Below are positions 48,450 to 62,571 of a stretch of 64,000 nucleotides of DNA, piece by piece. This stretch comes from Carettochelys insculpta (Eukaryota > Chordata > Testudines > Carettochelyidae): contig NC_134137.1 of NCBI RefSeq assembly GCF_033958435.1, positions 239,366,501-239,430,500 on the forward strand, read 5' to 3'. The stretch's first letter is position 1. Every line of letters begins with the position of its first letter. The notes under the pieces are model-generated. The model saw only the letters and a list, made by a program, of their open reading frames with translations. It made no database searches and had not been told where the DNA came from. The position numbers and the translations under genes are program-made.

Positions 48450-49050
48450 GAGCACAGGGCCAGACTAATCCTTATAGAGCCCTGTGAATAGCAGATTTTG
48501 TGGGCCCCCTTAAGATCAAAGATGGGGCCAAAAATGATGAGTGCAATGTGCAAGAGGGAGCTGCTGGGGAGCAGACCACGGGTGGAGTTACAGGATCTGG
48601 GAGGGAGGTAAGTGCATGGTGGGCTGTGGGTAGGGGTCCGAGGTCTGGGAGGGAAGGAGGAAGCAGGGGGTTGAGGTGTTTTGGCAGGGAAGGAATAGGT
48701 GGCTTCGTGCCACCCAGCACTTGCAGGCACTGTCCCCTGCTGCTCCCACCGGCTGTGATTCCCAGGCAATGGGAGCAGAAGGGCAAAAGCCTGCAGAAGA
48801 GCACAGGGACAGAGCTTCCCTGTGCTCACAGCAATAGGGCTCCAGCATGGGGGTCGGGGGAGCAGCACAGAAAGCCACCCTGCTTCCCCACCAGGCAGAG
48901 CCAGTCAGCAATGCTGCCCACAAGGGGCTTCAGTGGTTGCATGCCATGGCCCCAGGCTAAAGGCTGGCCACTTAGCCCAGGGGAGCAGCCCCTGATGCTC
49001 CTGTCAAAATCCAGCCCTAAATAAGGGGACAAAAAGTATGGTCCATGCCA
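48450..49050. repeat. GC-rich block, probable non-autonomous transposon
   Basis: Begins with 'cagggccagactaatcctta' and a 'tgtgggcccc' tract, then runs GC-rich to 'aatccagccctaaataaggg'. The style is that of turtle hAT-like non-coding elements, but termini and target duplication could not be confirmed. Confidence 0.4.
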
Positions 49051-49176
49051 CTTTCCATCTACCCTCTTCAAGCACTACCTCAATCTGTACACAGCACCTA
49101 CTCACCCGGACCCTTAACAGTATAAGTTTCAGGAGATTGCAGGTCCTAGTGTGGATGTGAACACAAACACACTCAG

Positions 49177-49982
49177 GGTGCGACTACACTTGCATTCCCC
49201 TTTTGAAAGAGGCATGCAAATGAAGGGAATCGAAAATGCAAATGAGGTGCATATTTGCATATTTGTCACCTCATTTGCATATTCTTATTTTGAAAGAGCT
49301 TCTTTCGAAAGAACAAAACCAGTGTAGATGCTGCTCTTTTGAAAGTAAACCCCATCTTCGAAAGAATCCTTCTTCCCATTAAATAATTATTTAATAATTT
49401 AATAATTATTTAATGGGAAGAAGGATTCTTTCGAAGATGGGGTTTACTTTCGAAAGAGCAACATCTACACTGGTTGGCTGTGGCCATGCTTGGCCAAAAC
49501 TTCAAAATGGCCATGCAAATGACCATTTCACACATTACTAATGAGACACTGAATTGAATATTCAGCACCTCATTAGCATTAGGACACTTCTGGCCGTGGC
49601 GCTTCGAAAGCTGAGAGGAATAAGGGTATTTTGAAAGGTGCGGGGTCCTTTTGAAAAGGATCCCCGTGTAGCCACACTGAGCCGCAAGCGGTCAAAAGCG
49701 GTGCTTTCGAAGCGCCATGGCTGGAAGCGTCCTAATGCTAATGAGGTGCTGAATATTCCATTCAGCGCCTCATTAGTAATCTTCGAAATGGCCATTTGCA
49801 TGCCCATTTTGAAGTTTTGGCCAAGTGTGACCACAGCCATTTGCTTCTTTCAAAAGAAGCTCTTTCAAAATAAGAATACACAAATGAGGTGCCAGTTATG
49901 CAAATATGTGCCTCATTTGCATTTTCGATTTCCCTCTTTTGCATACCTATTTTGAAAGAGGAATGCAAGTGTAGACGCACCC
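49177..49982. mobile_element. Palindromic Harbinger-type MITE hosting a second MITE, flanks TCA
   Basis: Starts GGGTGCGACTACACTTGC and ends GCAAGTGTAGACGCACCC, with TCA at 49174-49176 and 49983-49985. The original element was about 443 bp, palindromic about an AT-rich centre near 49395 (ATTAAATAATTATT-type). A second MITE (49476-49838) lies in its right arm. Arms carry 'tttcgaaaga' and 'gcaaatgagg' blocks in both orientations. Confidence 0.88.
49476..49838. mobile_element. Nested palindromic Harbinger-type MITE
   Basis: Starts GGCTGTGGCCATGCTTGGCC and ends GGCCAAGTGTGACCACAGCC. It sits inside the right arm of the MITE at 49177-49982, whose arm sequence continues on either side. Flanks are GTT and ATT, a 3-bp duplication with one change. 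The internal arms ('actaatgag', 'cttcgaaatggcc') resemble 46805-47241 more than the host MITE, so a different subfamily inserted later. Confidence 0.85.
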
Positions 49983-50016
49983 TCACAGACACCCAATTAC
50001 CCAGAAAAAACATATA

Positions 50017-50391
50017 GGCTGTGTCTGTACTAGCACTGTGCTTTCGAAAGAGGCATGCAAATGAGGAAATCAAAAAGGCAAATAAAGTGCAGATTTACAC
50101 ATCTGGCACCTCATTTTGCATATTCTTCTTTCAAAAGAAGAAAAGTAGTATCAACACAGCTCTTTCACAAATAAACCCCATCTTTGAAAGAATGGGAAGA
50201 AGGGCTCTTTTGAAGATGGGGTTTGCTTTTGAAAGAGCCATGTCTACACTGCTTTTCTTCTTTCGAAAGAAGCTCTTTTGAAAGAATATGCAAGTGAAGT
50301 GTCAGATATGTAAAGCTGTACCTCATTTGCATTTTCAATTTTGTCATTTGCATGTCTCTTTTGAAAGAGGAATGCAAGTGTCGACACAGCC
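50017..50391. mobile_element. Palindromic Harbinger-type MITE, flanks ATA
   Basis: Starts GGCTGTGTCTGTACTAGCA and ends TGCAAGTGTCGACACAGCC, with ATA at 50014-50016 and 50392-50394. The halves are inverted about a centre near 50204, with 'ctttcgaaagagg' and 'atgcaaatgagg' blocks as in the MITE 35 bases to its left. It gives an uninterrupted comparison for that copy. Confidence 0.88.
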
Positions 50392-51971
50392 ATATTGTAC
50401 AAATGAAAGATCATATCATAGCTTTTTACAGCTCCCTTACCGTTACTCCTAGGGTACCACCTCAACCAATACTTCCACTTAATAGTTAGAGCTTTAGAAT
50501 CCTCTCATATTCCACCCCACTGCTAGCACTACCCTTTGTAATCAAAGCCCTGTGTGCCGCTACTGACACAACCAACACAATTCTGCATTGAAAACATACC
50601 AACTGGATCTTGAAGGCATACATGCAGTGCCTGCCTTTGCTTGCACTTGAGGGTGCAAACCCTGGATCTCCTACTGTGACAGAAATAGTTGCTTACTGTA
50701 ATAGTAGTTCTCTGAGATGTGATACAGATGTGTGTTCCATTATAACATGTGTACGTTCCCAGTACACCACAGCCAGAGAAATTTAAACACGCATGCCCGT
50801 CAAGGGGCAGCATCTGGGCCTTATGGCTGCAGTCCCACCCTGGCTACATGAGGTAGTGCTGACCCAAATCCTCCCCCAGTGTCTTCACACTGAGTGCCTG
50901 GAAATGAGACTTCGATGCAGATGGGATATTAACGTACATCTGCATCATATCTCAAAGAACCACCAGTTACACTATATTGTCATTTCTTTTCTTCCAGTAG
51001 ATGCAGCCATGCATTCCACTTAGGTGACTCACAACCATCACCTCCCAAGAAGGAGGGAGGAATCCGACTCTACTGAAACAAGGACTGCAGGACTTCTCTA
51101 CCAAATTTTGCATTCACCCTGGAAGAAGTGGTTATGATATAATCATTTGTAAACTTGTATATCAGTGGCCATGTAGCAGCCCTACTAATGTCCAATATGG
51201 AAACGCCTCTGAGGAACACTAAGGATGTTGTTTGCATCTTTTAGGATGAGCTCATAACCACCGAGGGGTCACAGCTGAAGCTATTTCATATGTAGTCTTG
51301 ATTCAGGATGTTAACCATTTGGAGATTGGCTGAGAAGAGAAAGCTTGACCCTTCATGTTATCTCAATATAATACACAAGACAAAGCATGAAATGGTTTAG
51401 TCCTGTTCTAGTTAAAAAAAGCTAGACATCTAATATTAGATATTCTAATGTCTAACATAATTGCCTGAGATATAACATAGGGTGGCACTGTTCCTCTGGA
51501 AATGAATGCAGCTTAATAAAGAATACAGGTAAATATCCCACACGGTTCAAATGAAACCAAGAAATAATTTTAGACAAAATCTTTGGACGAGGTCAGTCAC
51601 TTTGGAAAATTGTATATAAGGAGGCTCTGTCATCAGAGCCTACAACTCACATAGTTTCCATGAGGATGTTCCTGCTACCAGGAACAGTTTTCTGACCAAA
51701 AAGGGGAAAGGACTAGATGCCAGATGCTTGAACAGAGGTCCTATTAAGGACTCTAGGAGGGTGTTCTGATCTCACAGAGGAAATGGCTCTTGGACTACAC
51801 AACATAGGGTTTACAAGAAGAGTGATCTTCCTGAGGGAGTGGGTGAAGAAATGCTAATAGCACTGCCAAATGCACTTTCAATGGACTGAACTCAAACCCC
51901 AAAAACTTAAGGTGCAGTGGGTACTCCAAAATGGTCTGGATAGAGCCCAACACTGGCTGGATTCCATTGGG

Positions 51972-52849
<878 letters not shown>

Positions 52850-53976
52850 CCGTAGGGTAATGACCACACTGAAAAATTCTTTTGTGTTATTGAATAGGCC
52901 ATTCTAGTGGCAGGTTTTCTCCTATTTAAAAGGAGCTGGACAATTGCTGAAGACTATTCTTTGCCCTCAGTCAGCCATGCCACAGCCACGCCAGAACATG
53001 CAGAGAGCTAAGTGCAAAATTCAAGATGCCTGGGGTCTGAGTGAATAATTTGGAATGAGGAGGAAGAGGTATGGGAGGCTGAATAGACGATGTAAGAAAG
53101 TCAGAGAACCAGCACTGTCGCTAAAAAACTAAGCAATGAACATGAGCTTGGCCCAATTTGCCTTGAGCCTGAGACTTATCTGAGGGATGATCAGGATTGA
53201 GGAGTGACACACAGGAGAGCCAGCTGCCAACTAAGGTGAAAAGTTCTCCACAGGGAGCAGGGACTGAGGGCTCCCTCCAGAGGGCAAGAGATATAACACT
53301 TCCTGTTGTCTCTTACAACAATCAGGTTAAATCATCAGGATGCCCCAAGCTGTGAAGATGGCCCAGAGGAGACCAGATTCAGCCACCACTTACAACTCAG
53401 GGAAAAATGCCTGTGAGATGATCCACAGATGATTCTGAACCTTGGGTAAGTGAACAGCTACTGGATTAATGTCATCCTCAATAAAGAGCTGCTACTGCCT
53501 GATCACCTTTAGGCAAAGAAACCTGGGGCATGTTTCCCCGTGTTGGTGCACACTGTCAGTAAGAAAGAAACTCTGGCGCACAGATATGGTCCCAAAAAGC
53601 TTGATATGCTTTGTAGATTTTCTGAAGCTCTGGCACGCTGATTTGAAGTGTTGCCTCCAGCACTGAACACAGACTGCCCTGGTACTTTCATTGCTCTCAA
53701 ATGTACTCCACAGCTCATGACAAAGTCATCAGTAGCAAATGAGCTTGCTGGCAACGTCCAGACAAAGGGAATACTTTGCAAGCCTTCTCTGGACACAACA
53801 ATCCCTGAAAGGGGTCCAGACCAATGGAGGACAATATCCTGTCTATAGGATGAAGAGTGAGACAGGAGACCATCCTGACCCACGTTTGAAGGGGGTGAAA
53901 GTTCAGCCTTGCAAACTGAACCACACACATCCAAGTGGACATATGGTCCAACAGCCTCACACGCACACTCAAATTG

Positions 53977-54440
53977 TTATGGAAGGCTGAGAGTAAGACA
54001 AAGATGGCAATTTGTCTGAAAACCACCAGCAAGCAGAAACATCTTTGACACAGCAGAATTTAAATTCAATTTTCTGAGTGTTAGGTTGAAACCCTGACAG
54101 TTAAGCAAGGAAAATGCGGTGCTGATAGGAGCAAGAAGTTCCTCTCTGGATCTGCCCCTCAGTAACCAGGCATCCAGACATTGGAATATGTGAATTCCTT
54201 TTCTCCGGAGGTACACCATAACAATGACCACATATTCAGTAAAAAACAGGGGGCAGAAGAGACCCTGAATGGAAACTCTATGTATTGAAAAAAGTGGCAG
54301 TCCACCATGACAAAGCTAAGGAATTTTTAGTGTCTTGGCAAAAATTGCCACATGAACATAGGCATCCCCAAAGGTCCAGCACAGCAAACCAGTCCTTCTG
54401 GGACAATACAGGAAAATACTTAATAGTGTGTCCATTCAGA
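53977..54440 (-). pseudogene. DIRS-type reverse transcriptase remnant
   Basis: Reading down the minus strand, DWFAVLDL (54394-54371) matches the DIRS segment carrying the first catalytic Asp. A broken stretch then corresponds to the HR.FL.F and PFGL..AP region (seen as FHSGSLLPPVF). After a frame change come YLRRKGIHIFQCLDAWLLRG and RS; DIRS elements have YLDDWL here, so the second catalytic Asp is Ala in CLDAW (54180-54166). DIRS elements use this enzyme with a tyrosine recombinase instead of an integrase. The copy is dead: stops, shifts and the lost Asp. Confidence 0.8.
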
Positions 54441-57400
54441 ATCTTAGGCACCTGATATATTTGTTGAACCAGAGAGATTGAGGATGGCCTTTATCCCTCA
54501 CTTTGACTTGGGTATTGAAAAGCAGTGGGAGTAGAAGCTATGACCCCAGTGTTCCAGCAGATCATTCCCCACCACTCCCAACATGTGTGTGGCTCTGCTT
54601 GAGGAAGAGTGTCTCATGAGAGGGGTCCCTGAAAAGGGACAGAGAGGGAAAGTGTGTGTGTCGGGGGGGGAGTGTGAAGTGGAACTGGAAGGTCTAACCC
54701 TATCTGACTATGCTGAGGACCCAGCTGTTAGTGGTGATCAAGGCTAAAGCACTGTACAAGCAAGCCAGCTTGTCCCCAGAAGAGGGAGATGAGGTGCAAT
54801 CACTCAAACAGTTCTTTGAATCAAGGAGTCAAAATGGGCTCCTGGGAAAACCAGGGTAGGGCATGTATAGATTGGCTGACCCCTGAGTCCATCTGTTTCC
54901 TCCCGTGGAATCTATGCCACTTTTGAAGCCACCCTGATGCTTCAAAGGAGGGAAAGACTAGCCAGATATGCACTGTGGATGGTACTGCTGCTGATGTTGC
55001 TGCTGAGTGCCATAGTGGTGCTTCTGCACTGTCCCCATGTCTACCCCGATGGCTGCAGGGTAGACCTGGAGTCTTTGAGTCTTGTCCAAGAACAGGGTTT
55101 GGCCACCAAATGGTAAATTCTCTTTGGTTTATGGGACAGTGAAGCAATGGATAAATTTTGCAGTCAGGAAGCCCTCCTCAGGATAACTGCGAGGGCCATC
55201 ACCCTGCCTGAGGCGTCCAGTCCTAGCGCAGACTGCAAAAACGTCTTAGCCATCAAGCAACCCTTAGTGACAAATGCCCAAAATTCACCTTGTGAGGTCT
55301 CGGGCAGCTGATCTGCAAACTGTGACATAGCTGTCTAGTGAATATGTACTTGGAGAGCAGGGCTTGCTGGCTAGCAATTCAGATCAGTAAAGAGAAGGAA
55401 GCGTTAATCTTCCTGCCCATGAAGTTCAATCATTTAAAGTCTCTATTCTTGGGAGTGGGCTTACGTCTGTTCTGCAGTACTCTCATTTACTGCAATGACA
55501 AGCTCAGAATTTGGAGCTGGATGAGAGTAAAATCCCTCAAATCCCTGCATGGAAAGGAAACAGCACTTTTTCTATTTGTTTAGCCACAGAAGACACTGAA
55601 GCTCGCATGCTCCAGAGGGGCTTAGTTGGTTTAAAGAGCACAGCATTGATAGGGAGGGTAACTCCCCGCGGGGGCAACAGCTGCAGGATATCCACTAAAT
55701 AGGTAGATGTTCTCTTACAAGGACTCCACTTGGATATCCAGGGAAGCAGCTGCACATCATAAGAGGCCTTCATACACCAGTACTCCATGAGTAAAGGGTG
55801 CAATAACCAGGCAGCATGGACTTGTCTGGAAATGAAAATAATACCCTTAATTGAGCTAAAGCCAGATCCTGTCCTTGGGATAATAGATCCAGAAGGCTCT
55901 GCATGGAGAAGGATCAGCAATGCCTAGACCTCCAACAGATCAGCTATCACCCCAGACCTGTCCGGCAATCTCACCTTTGAGCAAAATGAGGACTGGGACC
56001 TCCGTAACTGAGGAGCATCCCACTGATTCTATGGAGGACACAGGAATGGCTAGGACATTGGTGGCCAATAGGTACTTGGCCAGGAGCCTCTTTCCTGGCT
56101 GCAAGGCGAATACCAAACCCACTACCTGTAACAGTACACTGATGGCCCCTTAAGCTGGTCAGGTGATGGAGAGTAGGAGGACAATGACACTGACTCAGAT
56201 ACTTCAGAGTATCAGGATAAGGGTGGAGTGAGAATAGAGGAAGCAAGTAACCAGTCAGACTCCTCATCACCCAGAACAAGGCAGGATGGGGCACTGCCAA
56301 TAGAAGCGATACGTTGGTACTGAGCTTGCCAATACCAGAAGCAATATCAATCCCAAAGTTAGTAGCAGCACTGGTGGGTCTGATAGTACCAACAACATGG
56401 GAGGTAAAAGTTGCAAAGTATCATTTGCATTGCCAGCTGCAGTGGTGTTGAGTGAATTTCTGCATCCAGGGGCCCCCATACCAATTCTTGTGCTGACCCT
56501 GGTAGTACAACTTTGGGAAGGGGAACAGACTAGGGTTAAACAGTTTGGTCAGTTGACAGAACTATAGATGATGCAGCCCTGGCAAAATCTGGGATCAAAG
56601 GAGAGGGCGAGACTCAAAGGCAGAAGAGGTGTGTAGCTGCCTGGTATGCTGCAACATGGAAACAGTGAGTATCAGCATGTCTCTCATCATTACTCGACTC
56701 AGACATCCGTGGGCCAGAAGTGGCATCGATATACAGGGTTTCTAATTTACTAGACGGGGCCTAGATGTACTCGCACCATCCTGTGCACTGGCCCCAATGT
56801 CATGTTTTAATTGGGCAAGGTGAATGAGTCACACGTCCCTTTTCCCCAAGACCCACAGCAGTCTTATGCAACTTTTCTCCATGTGTAGTCAATGGGGAAT
56901 GGCTCCTCTACTTCCTCAGAAACACACCTGCTTCAGAAGAAGAACTGGCAGCATTCTCAGAAACAGAGGGCCATCTCAGACTCTGTGGGCCATAGCAGGT
57001 TATGTGGCTTGTTTGAGCAGGTGCTGTCTCAGGTGAAGGTCACAAATTCACCAGTGTTAATTTTTTAAATGATCGGCAGATCATACAATGCTCTTCAACA
57101 TGGACCTCGCTCACAGAAAGTAAGTGCCACATGTGGGCATTGCTCCCCCATACAAAGAGCAATGTTTAAACCCTGGTGAAGGCATCTAAGAGGGAAAATT
57201 AAACTAATTTAACTTACATGGAGGGTACTAGTAACTACATACAAGAGAAGAAGTTAGATGAGGGGTTGTGAGGTTAAGACCACACAAAGTGATAACTCCA
57301 GTCACAAGCAATAAAGAACTGAGGAAGGATAGGGGTGATTCTGCCTTGTGTGGCCAAGGGATGGGCCATGGCCCAGAGACATGGACACTAAACCTCTATG

Positions 57401-58520
57401 GGTCCAACTTTAAAGCATATAAAAACAGTGAGAATTGAAACCCTCCAGCTGTTTTTCTGTTTGGCTCATGTGCAGTGTGAAAAACCTTTTTTCTTTAAAT
57501 ACTCTTCTCAGTTTGAATCCCCCAGAGAGTCAGAGGATGTCATATACCCCCTTGGGTAAAACAACATAGATGTTTACCCAGTACTGTGGGTAACACCCTT
57601 GAGATCAGTTTGATCCAGCTCACATCAATAAGCTAATCAGTAGCTCCAGGCCAAACCAAACCAAACCAAGTGTTAAAAACATTTTAAAATGTCCTTTTTT
57701 GTGACGAGAATAGCAGGCATATATGGCTCAAATAAGTCCAAATTTGGGTCACAAGCCTTACCCTACTCCCTTCTAGGGAACTCAAATTTCAAGGAAATCC
57801 ATCAAACATGTCAATTCCAGAGGACCTCGAACGTCTGACCTTTAAAACTCAAGTCATGTTGCAACCTTAACTATACTGGTGTGGCAAAGCCTCTATAATG
57901 ATCTAATAAACTTTTGATTCAAACCAGAACTCTGAAGAGGATCAAACCCTGCAGCATACACACAGGGAACACGTCATCCCACCATGAAATAGGGCCATCT
58001 CTGGGCTTAGGATAGTAGCTTTAAAAGAGTCCAGGCTGACAACACTCAGTATTTCAGGACAGAAGATTACAGATATCTTAATCTACTAAATATTTTAAAG
58101 AGTTTTTCTGTTTCATCAATAACTCCTTCTGAATGGTAAAAGCTAAGACCCCAAATTCAGTACACAGCTTCCTCTTCTCATAACAACAAGATAATGGTTT
58201 GGTTGTGACAGGAAAATGCGATGTGCCTGGAATGGGATTGCTTCTCCTAAATCAAACAGAAAAGAGACAATCACCAAATCAAATACAGTCCTCAAAACTA
58301 AAATAACTGAGTGAATGTTGAAAGAGACTGAACCAAAATTGGGCTAGAAAAATAGGGTGATCCTGGACTATGACTGCTTCTCTGTAAACCTTACAGAAAA
58401 GAGATAAAATGGCGAAATTTGGATTAATGCGCTGTTTTGACTTAGATAAATCGATACTTAAGGTTTGAAAACTAGAAGAAAATGTTATTTGGGAAAAAAA
58501 ACTGACTACAAAAACATAGT

Positions 58521-58873
58521 GGCTATGTTTATACTTTCTCCCTTCTTCGAAGGGGGCATGGTAATCCGGGTGATGGGAGATTACTAATGAAGTGCTGCGA
58601 TGCATATGCAGCACTTCATTAGGCAAATTCTTCCCCACGGCAACTTCAAAGTGTCAAACTTTCAAGTGCTGGCATGGCATGTAGCCGTGAGCACTTCAAA
58701 GTGCCCACGGCTACACGGCATTCGGCACTTCGAAGTTTGACACTTTGAAGCTGCCACTGGGGAGAATTTGACTAATGAAGTGCTGCATATGCATCGCAGC
58801 ACTTCATTAGTAATCTCCCATCACCCGGATTACCATGCCCCCTTCGAAGAAGGGGGCAAGTAGAGACATAGCT
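58521..58873. mobile_element. Palindromic Harbinger-type MITE, flanks AGT
   Basis: Starts GGCTATGTTTATACTTTC and ends CAAGTAGAGACATAGCT, with AGT at 58518-58520 and 58874-58876. The halves are inverted about 58697. Outer arms ('ccttcgaagaaggggg', 'taatccgggtgatgggag', 'taatgaagtgctg') are almost perfectly complementary, while the central part is more diverged. Confidence 0.9.
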
Positions 58874-58876
58874 AGT

Positions 58877-60910
58877 GAGTGATAAGTGTTCACAAGGATG
58901 GAGAAAAAATACACGTTGAATGGGAATTCCATCAAAAATGTACTAAAATATTAAATGGATAAATTTTAGCAATCCTTTTTTGCAGGAAATCTGAAATAAA
59001 AATAACTTCATAAAAATAAAACTGTATTTTTGAAAAATACAATAATTTAAATAAACCATATATATTTTCATTTAATTTTCCAACTACCAGTCCCACTCAC
59101 ATGCCCCAAAACAACAATAACAAGCCCCTTTAATTTAGTTAAGAAGCTGAGCAATGTCAGGTAAAACTGCCAGTTCAGAAGAATTTGAGATATGGAGAAA
59201 AAAAAAACACCCTTTAGACAAGTAGAATTTACCCAGAATGCTATAACCAATCCTTCTATTCTTGTGAAAAGTAACATGGTTTTATTATTCTATAAACTGC
59301 CAGCTGAAAAATGGGACATTGAAATGCATACTTCTGCATAACCCTATGCTTAGGTACTGCATCAAAACTGAACAATGGAGTACCGTCACCAATTACTGAC
59401 ACATTTAAGAAAAGAAAAACAGAATTAGGGATGAAAAGGATTCATCAATATAAAATTGTTTTAGCTATATAAGCACGTTTTCATTTTTATGGGTTAAATG
59501 CTGTTTCCCTTCTTAAACACAACACAGTCAAGAGGGCTTGTAAAACACACACACACTTGGGACTTGTAAAATGGGGAAAGTGGCCAGGTTTGCTGTGTTT
59601 ATAAATACATTACCTTTATAGGAATGATCTGTTTTGTATATACTTCAGGACAAAGTATACTGAGGAACAAATTCTGCACTGGGATGCACATGTACAATTC
59701 CAGCACAAACTGATCTTAGATCATATTTTATATTCGTATATATTGTGTTTTTATGCATGTGAGCTTAAATATATATTTAAACACATAACTACGCACCCCA
59801 CATGTGTGTATATATATATATACACACACACACACAAAACTCACAGATCTTCTGCCTCTCGACAGAGATTTTAGAAAATCTATATTGATGGAGTGTTCAG
59901 ACTGCTGTATTTGAAGCTCTGTAATCAGGACAATCATGCTTTTTTTCTAAATACATCAGTATCTTTTTCATTAAACATTTATTTTGTGAATGCACACATT
60001 TTCTCTAGTGAAACCATAGCTGCTCATTACCTTGTCAGTGTGTGTTTTAAAAGCTGAGCTTTGTAGGCTTCTGTAATTGGTTTGTTTTCTTTAAGAAGAA
60101 ACACACTAACAGGACAGATCCTCACAGGTAAATCAGCATGTGAGATTGAATGAGGAGTTGGTTTAGAGCATTTATGGTAATACATGCTCTCCCTTTCAAC
60201 AGGTCTGGAAAGAATGGACACAGCTGGATTTATTTAACTTTGGGTGAATCTACTCTGCTTCTTGGATCATGCTTCCCAATATGGAGACAGACATATGCTA
60301 TGTCTATTAGTGCTACCACACTGAAAAATAGGAGTGTAACTGGGGTAGCATAAACAGCAGCTCAGGCAAGACATTGGTGTGTGAAGCTGCCTGGAGCTTC
60401 TGAGTATGTATGCAAGTGGCTTGCTCAACTCACAGCCGATGCTACTTCCAGATGCAGCATATGCATACCCTTTGAGTGTCACATGTATTGAAAGAAATGG
60501 CACCAGGCTATTCTGAAATATATGAAATTACTTCAACAAGATTCTCTGCAAGTGCTCGAGTAAAAAAAAAGAAATCTTCTAAACAGATGTGTTTACTGAT
60601 CATGGGAACAGAAAATGTTAAGCTAAGAGGTGAGAATATTCACAGAAAGTAAATTTTGAACTCATAAATGTAAGTAACAATCAGATTCTAAGAGTTCAGT
60701 TCATTCAACTGAGGATCAGAAAATGTCCCCTGGATTGCATGTCCAGGATCAGCTAACCAAAACACAACTCAGCTTTTGAAACTTGAAGATAGAGAATGAA
60801 CTGCTCATGAACAATTCAGCAGTCATTCATGAAACACACTCGGTGCATGATTTTCATTAAACAATAAACCTGAAAAAGGCACAAAAGATACTAAATAAGA
60901 ATATGTGGTT
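58877..60910. other. No gene or clear repeat recognised
   Basis: AT-rich. A (TA)n/(CA)n microsatellite lies at 59803-59837. A tract near 60290-60480 ('gctatgtctattagtgctac') could be another old MITE, but no second end was found. Confidence 0.4.
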
Positions 60911-61036
60911 AGTTTCAGAGAGGTAGCCGTGTTAATCTGTATCTTCAAGAACAACAAGTCCTGTGGCACCTTATACACTAACAGATATTTTGGAGCATAC
61001 GCTTTTGTGGGCAAAGACCTGCTACATCAGATGCAT
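60911..61036 (-). mobile_element. PLE 3' tail fragment with dead hammerhead motif
   Basis: The run 'tttcagagaggtagccgtgt', 'taatctgtatcttcaagaac', 'aagtcctgtggcacctta' and 'actaacagatattttggag' is the reverse complement of the same PLE tail as at 484-620. In the hammerhead region (60995-61034, minus) CTGATGA reads CTGATGT and GAAA reads AAAA, so both catalytic boxes are changed. GCAT and ATGC remain. Confidence 0.8.
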
Positions 61037-61570
61037 GGGGGGTGGGTGGGTTTCAGAGGATTATTTGACATATAAAGTATTTAAAGTAACATATGTGGTT
61101 AGAAAAGCTGGCTACATTCAAATAACTTACTCGCTCATGCACACAGGAGCTTTCCACAATAGTCGTGCTATGAAAAGTACAAGGACTGCTTGCTTCTCTT
61201 GCCTCCGAAGGGGTAGGGCACTGAAAAGATAGGTAATGCCTCATACTGACACCAGGCCAGGAGTGCTAGGACAATTTTTATACTAGGGCTGCTGAGAGCC
61301 ATTGAACCAAAACGTTAAGCCTGTCTATAATGAATCCACTTCAAGTGATGGGTTGTGTCAGTGCCCCCTGAATCCCTACTTCCAGCACCTAAGCACCAGC
61401 CTGCAGACCTGGGTATAAGCATTAGGAGGCGGACAATCCATGCAAATAAATGCAGAACATTGCTTCATACACAAGTAGTATTCCCAGAGAAATTCTGCCT
61501 TTCTGCCTGCCCTGCTGGTGCTGCGCATTTCTGTACTGCCCCAAACCAGGGCTGTGATATAAATGTCACA

Positions 61571-62145
61571 TGTGATGGGGTGCAGTCGCTACCCACCACC
61601 CTGTCTTGCTGAGCCAGATCCTCTGTGCTCCCACAGCCAAGGCACAGAGACGGAGTTACCACCCCCCAGCAAAGCAATGCAGACACTGATTTACTTTAAC
61701 TTTGGGAGAATGCAGTTCTAGGGCACAGCACACAGGAAACCAACCCCAAAAGGGATCAAAACCCCAAATAAATCTGTGTCTGTGCAAAAGATTTCCACAC
61801 GAAGGGCTCAGTAGGTAAGCTCCCTTTATCAAAAAAGAGAGATATGAACCGTGGTTGCCTTCTCCAGGTAATATCAGTTTGCACTGGGCTGGATTATAGA
61901 TAAAAGATTTTTTTTTTTAGCAAAACTAGGATTTATGCGATTATAAGAAAACAAGCAGATGACAGTGAGTTACCAAATTAAAATAAAAGAAAATATATAT
62001 CTAGTTCTATTTCACCAAGGATCTAGTTAAATGTGGGTTCTTACCCTAAATAGGTATTCTTATATCAGGTGAAAACTTCACTTCAGAAAAGATCTTATCC
62101 TGACCTGGATCTCTAGTACACTTTAAAGTTCTTCTGTTTCTCCTT
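61571..62145. repeat. Possible LTR-retroelement segment
   Basis: Starts TGTGATGGGGTGCAGTCGC and continues with 'accaccctgtcttgctgag' and an AT-rich part ('gattataagaaaacaagcag') in the style of 29680-30260. A TGTGATGG start also opens the insertion at 63459. No matching right end is visible; the Harbinger copy begins at 62146. Confidence 0.35.
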
Positions 62146-62571
62146 AGCCGTGTCTACACATGCACGCTACTTCGAAGTAGCGGCACGAACTTCGAAATAG
62201 CGCCTGTCGCGGCTACACGCGTTGGGCACTATTTCGAAGTTAACTTCGACGTTAGGCGGCAAGACGTCGAAGTCGCTAACCCCATGAGGGGATAGGAATA
62301 GCGCCCTACTTCGACGTTCAACGTCAAAGTGGGGACCGTGTAGTCGTTGCGCATCCCACAACGTCGAAATTGCTGGGTCCTCCATGGCGGCCATCAGCTG
62401 AGGGGTTGAGAGACGCTCTCTCCAGCCCCTCAGCTCAATGGTGACTGCGTGGAGCGGCCCCTTAAATGTCCCCTCCCCCTCCCTTCCTGTGCAGGAAGCT
62501 GAGGGATCGTGCAGGCGGCAGCCTACACACGCGGCCAGCCTGCACATCCCTCAGCCCTCCACCCAGCTGCG

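Noticed and set aside
59803..59837. TA/CA run as a regulatory site
   Set aside because: Ordinary microsatellite without context suggesting a function.
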